Positions 59,355 to 64,000 of a stretch of DNA of 64,000 nt are shown in pieces; position 1 is the stretch's first letter; each line of letters begins with the position of its first letter. Source of the DNA: Chamaecyparis obtusa (lineage: Eukaryota; Streptophyta; Pinopsida; Cupressales; Cupressaceae); assembly GCA_027943335.1 (NCBI GenBank), contig BSBK01006031.1, positions 311,001 to 375,000 on the forward strand, written 5' to 3'. The translations under genes and the position numbers were made by a program. The notes beneath the pieces are model-generated. The model did not search any database. It saw only the letters and a program-made list of their open reading frames with translations, and was not told the origin of the DNA.

Positions 59355-60480
59355 GGATACTACTGGACCAAACATAGATAATCTCTTGCATCATGCATCA
59401 TCCATGAATAAGTAAATTATTGAAGATATCAAAACCAGGCTAGCTAGGACTTTTTGAGATAATTTAACAGTTAGAAAGAAGTTTTAAGAAGAGTTGAAGA
59501 AGAACTATGTCCTAGAGGAGATTCTGAAAGGACTAAAAGATGAAGTCAATACCATGAGAAATTAGTCCAAGGAGATCAAAGAAGTCTTTGATTTTGGGGT
59601 CTAGATTGAACCAATAGAGGGCATAGCTCCAAAAAAGTACAACTCAACAAGTAATTTAATGGGAATTTATCATCTTGCAGATACTAGAATTATTGAGAGG
59701 GAGACTTTGAATAAAGTGCTATTGCATAGGATAAATATTTTAAAAGGAAAGTCTTACACTATTCATAGTACTTTCATTTCTTTATAGGGTGTATAAAATA
59801 ATGGTTCTAATGCTTTTTTAGTACTAAATCCGTTATTTAATTCTTGGGGCCCATATTTACAATTCTTTGATAGACTAATTTTACTATTGGTAAAGAAGTT
59901 GGATCTACCTGATAAAATAATTGAAGTAAAGGAAATGTTGATATTAGTAAAGGAATTATATGCATTTTTCATTGGTAAGTTTCCAAATATAAAAGAAAAG
60001 ACAATGGGTTTTTTAGAAGAGTCTCAAGGTTATATCCCTTTCATTGTGGATGCGGAAGGACAATTAAAGGATTGGCAGGAATGGGTTGATTCTTTCAACC
60101 AAATTTTGAATGCAGAAAATGTGGCTTCTTATATTGTTGGTGATGCTGACATCTAAACTTTATATGAAGTTGTTGATGAACTATACAAGTAGAAAATTTA
60201 TGTAAATAAGTTTTTTGCAAAGTTTCAAGCAATAACAAATGCCAAATGGAATAAATACCTTCAAGACTTGGATGCGGTTAGGGTAGCAACTTGGCCATCA
60301 AAGAGGGAAATTGTGGTATAGGAGAAAATAGGAGAGATTCAAGCCTTACATCATGGAAACATTTGAGACAATTCTCTAGTAAAGAATATTGAAGAGCCAA
60401 TAGAGAGAGGTCAGTTAATTCAAAAAGGGTATCTTATCTTTGCAATTTACCTCCTGTGGATACACCTTCGGTAAACCAAG
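59355..60480 (+). pseudogene. Unrecognised outer-element protein, part 3
   Basis: The register of part 2 resumes after the gypsy insertion and holds from 59356 to about 60420, broken only by stops (TAG, TAA, TGA). Readable stretches are NIDNLLHHASSMNK, DIKTRLARTF, EELKKNYVLEEILKGLKDE, ADTRIIERETLNKVLLHRIN, LNPLFNSWGPYLQFFDRLIL and the open frame 59887-60156 with VKELYAFFIGKFPNIKEKTM and LKDWQEWVDSFNQIL. It is largely helical, with many charged residues. I do not recognise a domain. After a frame change near 60420 a few more residues (NLPPVDTPSVNQD) may belong to it. Confidence 0.55.
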
Positions 60481-60739
60481 ACTGATTCTAAAAAATCCGG
60501 GCTGCCAACTATCATTTTTGTAACTACTTCCAAAGTTGTTTGTCAAAATTTGTTGACGTTGAAAACTTCAAATTCTCCCGCTTCTAAATATTGCTACAAT
60601 TCATCTTTATAAATGGATTTCCAAGACTGGGAGAAGGGACCAAAAAATATTGATCTAGTTTTCATTTTATGAGAATAAAAGTCTCTGTAGTTAGTTAATA
60701 ATTGTGCAAGAGTCATTTTGTATATCAGGTTTGTAATAA

Positions 60740-61745
<1,006 letters not shown>

Positions 61746-61749
61746 AATA

Positions 61750-62452
61750 AGAGAGAATGGAAGAAGCTAATGATAAAAGTTGACCAACTCATTGAGGATA
61801 GGGTCTTTAGTCGAATTGAGAGGAAGCCAGAGGATATTTTTAGTAAGCTTGAGGAGATTAGGAAGTTGAATTACATTTGGAATTTACATTTCTAGATGAT
61901 GATTTTTTAGCATGTGAAAAGGTTTGTTCAAAGAATGAAAATGCATGTTAGGTTCTCGTTGAACAGATAAAGCTTGAAGATGTAAATACTGACCTTTCTA
62001 ACATTTAGGTGGTAGATCAAGTCAGTTTTCATAATCAAATGATTGGGTTTGATATGAAAATTGTAGACCATATTATTTTTGTTAATGTGATTGTTGATGA
62101 TGTGTAGGAACTACCCTTTTCTTAGGGTAATTTTGAGGATGTTAGTATTGATGAACTTGTTGATAGGTTTTACATTAGAGATGATAATACTATTGTTGAT
62201 GAGGAGATGCAGATTGGGTTATTCTAGTTGGATGTTGTTATGTATGTTGTAGAATTTCAGATGGTGGATAAGGATATAGAGGTGGCTAATGAAGATAGTG
62301 TACATATTGAATTCCTTGTTGTTGATAAGATGATTATGGAAGGTGATGAGTTTTATGATTTTTTTTTGAAGGAGAATGCAAAAAGATGCATTATGTTGAG
62401 GATGTTGATTAGTTTGTTTATATTTGTAGTTGTGTCAACTATTTGGTCATAG
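61750..62452 (+). pseudogene. Acidic C-terminal region in the outer element
   Basis: A lysine-rich start (KREWKKLMIKVDQLIEDRVF, then KPEDIFSKLEEIRK) leads, after a frame change near 61890, into a frame open to 62450 apart from TAG stops. It contains DDDFLACEKVCSKNENA, VDQVSFHNQMIGFDMKIVDH and DELVDRFYIRDDNTIVDEEM, and it ends in an acidic stretch and a short hydrophobic tail (MLISLFIFVVVSTIW). It lies about 160 bases before the 3' LTR, so it is the last coding part of the outer element. I do not recognise it. It may be the C-terminal end of the same protein or a separate one. Confidence 0.45.
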
Positions 62453-62615
62453 TGTAGAATAATCGGATTTTGATTCGAGGAAGTAGAGTTTTCTTGTGTG
62501 TATGTTTTTCTTCTTTCCTATGAGGATTGGAAAACTGATGGTTAAGATGAGGTTGTGTTCATATTTTCCTGTGGAATTAAAGTGTAAGTTACACTTTTTA
62601 TCTATACTGGGTATT

Positions 62616-63375
62616 TGATGTAGGAGCATCTTGGATTCCTAGTGATCTTACATTATCTTGGAGGAATTTGCTTTTGTTTTGATGAAGTTCCTTATTTTAG
62701 GTAGTTTTCATAGATTCTATGTATTGACAATTTGTGGAGATCTTTCATGTGTGCAATGAAAAGGGTTTGTTCCTTTATATTCATGTAGGATATCTCTATG
62801 ATCACGCCTCTTCAAGTAGTGTAGATTATGAGATATGCAATGATCTTCTCTAATTGGTTGTGTTCTTCATGTTGTTAGTTGATTTTTTAGGATTATGGTG
62901 GAGGCTTTTGATCGATGGAACCGAATGGAATGGATCTCAAGGTGGACCTATATGTTTAGCCAACTTGGTGGTTGCATTGCACCTTGTGAATTAATTAAAT
63001 TATTTAATTTATTTGGGATCTAGGCTAACATGGTCTAATACATTTATCTTTGGATATGTAATATCTTGAAAGCTGACGTATGGTGGCTAGTATCTATAAA
63101 TTTAGGGTTTGAAATTATAAGGGGAGAAGAGTATTGGGGTAGAAGAGAGATGATATGAGATAGCTCTGAGGTTTAACATATTAGAAATAGGATCTAAGAC
63201 TATTTTCTTTGTATTGGGCCAAACCAGACATGTTTGATATAAATTATTGTTGATGATAATGAAATCTATCATGTTTGATTTATATCTATGTGTTTATTTG
63301 TTCTTTCCACTGTGTTGACCCAGGTTGTAATATTGGATATCTCCTTTGGAGACTTCTCTAGTCTTGACCACATTA
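62616..63375 (+). repeat. 3' LTR of the outer element
   Basis: It starts TGATGTAGGAGC and ends CACATTA (CA to TA at the tip by alignment with 10192-10200). It is followed by tagat, the same 5 bases that precede the 5' LTR. No clear polypurine tract is seen before it. Confidence 0.72.
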
Positions 63376-63380
63376 TAGAT

Positions 63381-64000
63381 AACCTACCCAAATGCTCCAA
63401 CTAAAATATATAAGGAAAAGGCAAAAACCCCCAAACCATTAAATACTTCTCATCAATAATCAAGCCCCGAAGATCACCAAAGTATAATGATGGACTGGAT
63501 AATAATAAAGAATAATTCATCCTATACAAGGATATTAACTATCCATGCCATAATGGATATCTTAGTAAAGAATCAGAAAATTCTCATAATCTCATATTGC
63601 AAAATCAATGATCATTGATAGCATCAAAAGTATCTCTATCCAACACAGAGTAAATCATAATAAAAAAATGCCACCACTTAGAATATTAAACAATCATAGT
63701 AGAAGAAACATAGTGGCCAAGTGAACAAATTGAAACTCAATACAATATTTGTTCTCACCTATTATTGTCAAATAACATCAGGATCAAGGACTAAGGGAAC
63801 ACATGACATCACTCATAGATGTGCACAAGAAAATACATAAACCAATCACGACAAAAATAGGTTATGATATTTTCACAAGATGAAACCCAAAGAGAAAAAT
63901 CATAAGATGATATAAGTTCATAGACAAAACCCACCTAGGGTATCATCCTACACACACTGATACTTAACAACCCAAGATCAAATGAGAGAAGGCATGCATT
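63381..64000. other. Right flank of the nest, nothing recognised
   Basis: AT-rich DNA without a coding frame or repeat that I can support. Confidence 0.5.

Overview
This 64-kb window looks like non-genic DNA from a large-genome seed plant. It is AT-rich, contains no intact host gene that I can recognise, and is almost entirely layered LTR retrotransposons and LINEs. Most have plant-type primer sites (TGGTATCAGAGC, initiator tRNA-Met). A gymnosperm is my best guess, from the density of old, decayed, nested elements. That is inference, and no single sequence proves it.

The main result is a nest that can be unpacked. Two same-strand LTR copies of about 770 bases, at 9423-10200 and 62616-63375, are flanked by the same 5-base target duplication (tagat). 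A primer-binding site follows the first copy. They are therefore best read as the two ends of one old LTR retrotransposon, now spread over 54 kb by later insertions. Its internal DNA encodes a plus-strand protein I do not recognise (38834-40365, 41465-41943, 59360 to about 60420). The reading register resumes exactly across two insertions once one copy of each target duplication is removed. The insertions in it are: (a) a minus-strand LINE (19492-37980 with its own inserts); (b) a 1,094-base solo LTR (40366-41459); (c) a Ty3/gypsy array (41944-59354) with LTRs of about 4.15 kb, in which two gypsy bodies share an LTR.

The LINE is itself interrupted by a complete 7.7-kb Ty1/copia element (27215-34947). 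It is also split by a 5-kb segment (20191-25181) flanked by a 9-base direct repeat, which carries a broken GRAS transcription-factor fragment with a possible remnant of a miR171 site. At its 3' end it abuts a 6.3-kb element carrying a decayed plant-mobile-domain gene (13165-19491). One gypsy body carries a complete 353-base TRIM (45007-45359). The other gypsy body preserves the empty target site.

Outside the nest, 1-9417 holds a diverged tandem repeat, a 1.9-kb non-autonomous LTR element (1024-2926), a LINE 3' end with poly(A) (about 3838-5043) and a fragment (8052-8372) related to the unrecognised protein. LTR divergence judged by eye agrees with the nesting order: outer element about 80% identical, gypsy and TRIM high 80s, copia about 90%. 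Most in-frame stops in these relics are TAG, TAA or TGA where a C-to-T change in a Gln or Arg codon, or a G-to-A change in a Trp codon, would explain them. That is the expected decay of methylated, silenced transposons.
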